From positions 9,424,001-9,488,000 of the forward strand of contig NC_013595.1 in the NCBI RefSeq assembly GCF_000024865.1: DNA of 64,000 nt, in the 5' to 3' direction. The notes beneath the pieces were generated by a model that saw only the letters and a program-made list of their open reading frames with translations, did not search any database and was not told the origin of the DNA. This DNA is from Streptosporangium roseum DSM 43021 (GTDB lineage: Bacteria > Actinomycetota > Actinomycetes > Streptosporangiales > Streptosporangiaceae). A program made the translations under genes and the position numbers. Each line of letters starts with the position of its first letter. Within the stretch, counting starts at the first letter, position 1. This document shows, piece by piece, positions 63,455 through 64,000 of this stretch.

Positions 63455-64000
63455 TCAGGAGAACAGCCGCCGGAACAGGCAGACGGTGAGCAGCCAGAGC
63501 GCGAACGGCAGGTCGTGGAGCAGATACCGGCGGGCCAGCCGGCCGGGCTCGTTGAGCAGCCGGAAGAGCCACTCCAGCCCGGCCCGCTGCATCCACTGGG
63601 GCGCCCGGCGCACCGCACCGGCCGCGAACGCGATGGCCGAGCCGCACCCCACGAACCAGGTGCCGGGCAGGTCCTTGCGGAGCATCCCGATGAGCCGGTC
63701 CTGCTTGGGGAAGCCGAGCCCGACGAAGACCAGCCGGGGCCCGGCCGCCACCAGGGCGTCCCTGACCTTCGCGTAGCTCTCGGAGTCGGCCTCGAACCCG
63801 TACGGCGGGGCGTCGGTGCCGGCGACGAGCAGCCCGGGATGGCGGGCGGTCAGCCGGCCGGCCGCCTGCGTGGCCACCCCCGGCGGCCCGCCCAGCAGGT
63901 AGATCGGGTAGCGGTAGAAGGTGGCGGCCTCCGCCAGGGACCAGATCAGATCGGCGCCGGCCACCCTGCTGGGGACGGGCGTGCCGAGCAGCTTCGCCGC
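63455..64000 (-). CDS. WecB/TagA/CpsF family glycosyltransferase, 5' part missing
   Basis: At least 181 residues; the frame runs off the window at base 64000, so the N-terminus is missing. The family core is clear: YLLGGPPGVATQAAGRL, VFVGLGFPKQDRLI, VGCGSAIAFAAGAVRRAPQWMQRAGLEWLFRLLNEPGRLARRYL. These enzymes add N-acetylmannosamine-type sugars to lipid-linked precursors of teichoic acids or capsules. It belongs to the polysaccharide region but is transcribed toward the operon from outside; foreign DNA lies between. Confidence 0.93.
   Translation of the reverse strand, partial: AAKLLGTPVPSRVAGADLIWSLAEAATFYRYPIYLLGGPPGVATQAAGRLTARHPGLLVAGTDAPPYGFEADSESYAKVRDALVAAGPRLVFVGLGFPKQDRLIGMLRKDLPGTWFVGCGSAIAFAAGAVRRAPQWMQRAGLEWLFRLLNEPGRLARRYLLHDLPFALWLLTVCLFRRLFS

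Overview
The window is about 70% GC with strong third-position bias, GTG starts, overlapping ATGA/GTGA junctions and several probable leaderless promoters. Gene content points to a filamentous actinobacterium, most likely of the Streptosporangiaceae (Streptosporangium/Nonomuraea/Microbispora type); the genus is an inference. The order mfd - SurA-like lipoprotein - mazG - eno - divIC - DUF501 - ppx (49911 down to 40431) is the classic actinobacterial chromosomal order, so this is chromosomal backbone, not a plasmid.

Layout. 1-8.8 kb: end of a DUF255/YyaL-type protein, a bifunctional penicillin-binding protein, a divergent Lrp regulator/4-hydroxyphenylpyruvate dioxygenase pair, an RDD membrane protein, an M1 aminopeptidase lipoprotein and threonine deaminase. 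8.9-16.3 kb: a PadR-controlled operon with a membrane protein, two paralogous lipoproteins, a membrane-fusion adaptor with a peptidoglycan-binding domain, a MacB-type ATPase, a small repeat-encoded ORF and an FtsX/MacB permease. 16.4-24.2 kb: a solitary XRE regulator, ROK sugar kinase with FIST sensor protein, a MoxR ATPase/VWA pair and small membrane proteins. 24.2-33.6 kb: cystathionine gamma-synthase and beta-synthase around an orphan histidine kinase, an SGNH hydrolase, a PQQ-propeller lipoprotein, thiolase, PPOX-fold oxidoreductase and DUF4287 protein. 33.7-41 kb: Bax-inhibitor protein, an unusual tRNA, a peptide-deformylase-like protein with an ACT protein, type II NADH dehydrogenase with two Rex-like operators, a family 5 uracil-DNA glycosylase and a secreted four-repeat protein. 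40.4-50 kb: the conserved ppx-to-mfd block. 50-64 kb: APS kinase, a TauE/SafE transporter, a GH26-like lipoprotein, then a tightly overlapping exopolysaccharide operon with two sulfotransferases, a noncoding segment rich in inverted motifs, a low-GC foreign gene, a transposase remnant and a WecB/TagA/CpsF glycosyltransferase cut by the window end.

How it fits together. Three parts look like working systems: the PadR/lipoprotein/MacAB-like exporter; reverse transsulfuration (CBS plus CGS); and a probable sulfated-exopolysaccharide pathway in which the nearby APS kinase could supply PAPS to the two sulfotransferases. The most unusual single features are a 73-nt class I tRNA with a UAA anticodon, which would read the rare TTA leucine codon although leucine tRNAs normally have a long variable arm, and a deformylase homologue whose catalytic HExxH motif reads HQLDH. 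Across the window, short degenerate minisatellites sit at gene ends and have expanded in frame inside several proteins. No CRISPR array, rRNA, riboswitch or complete insertion sequence was seen.
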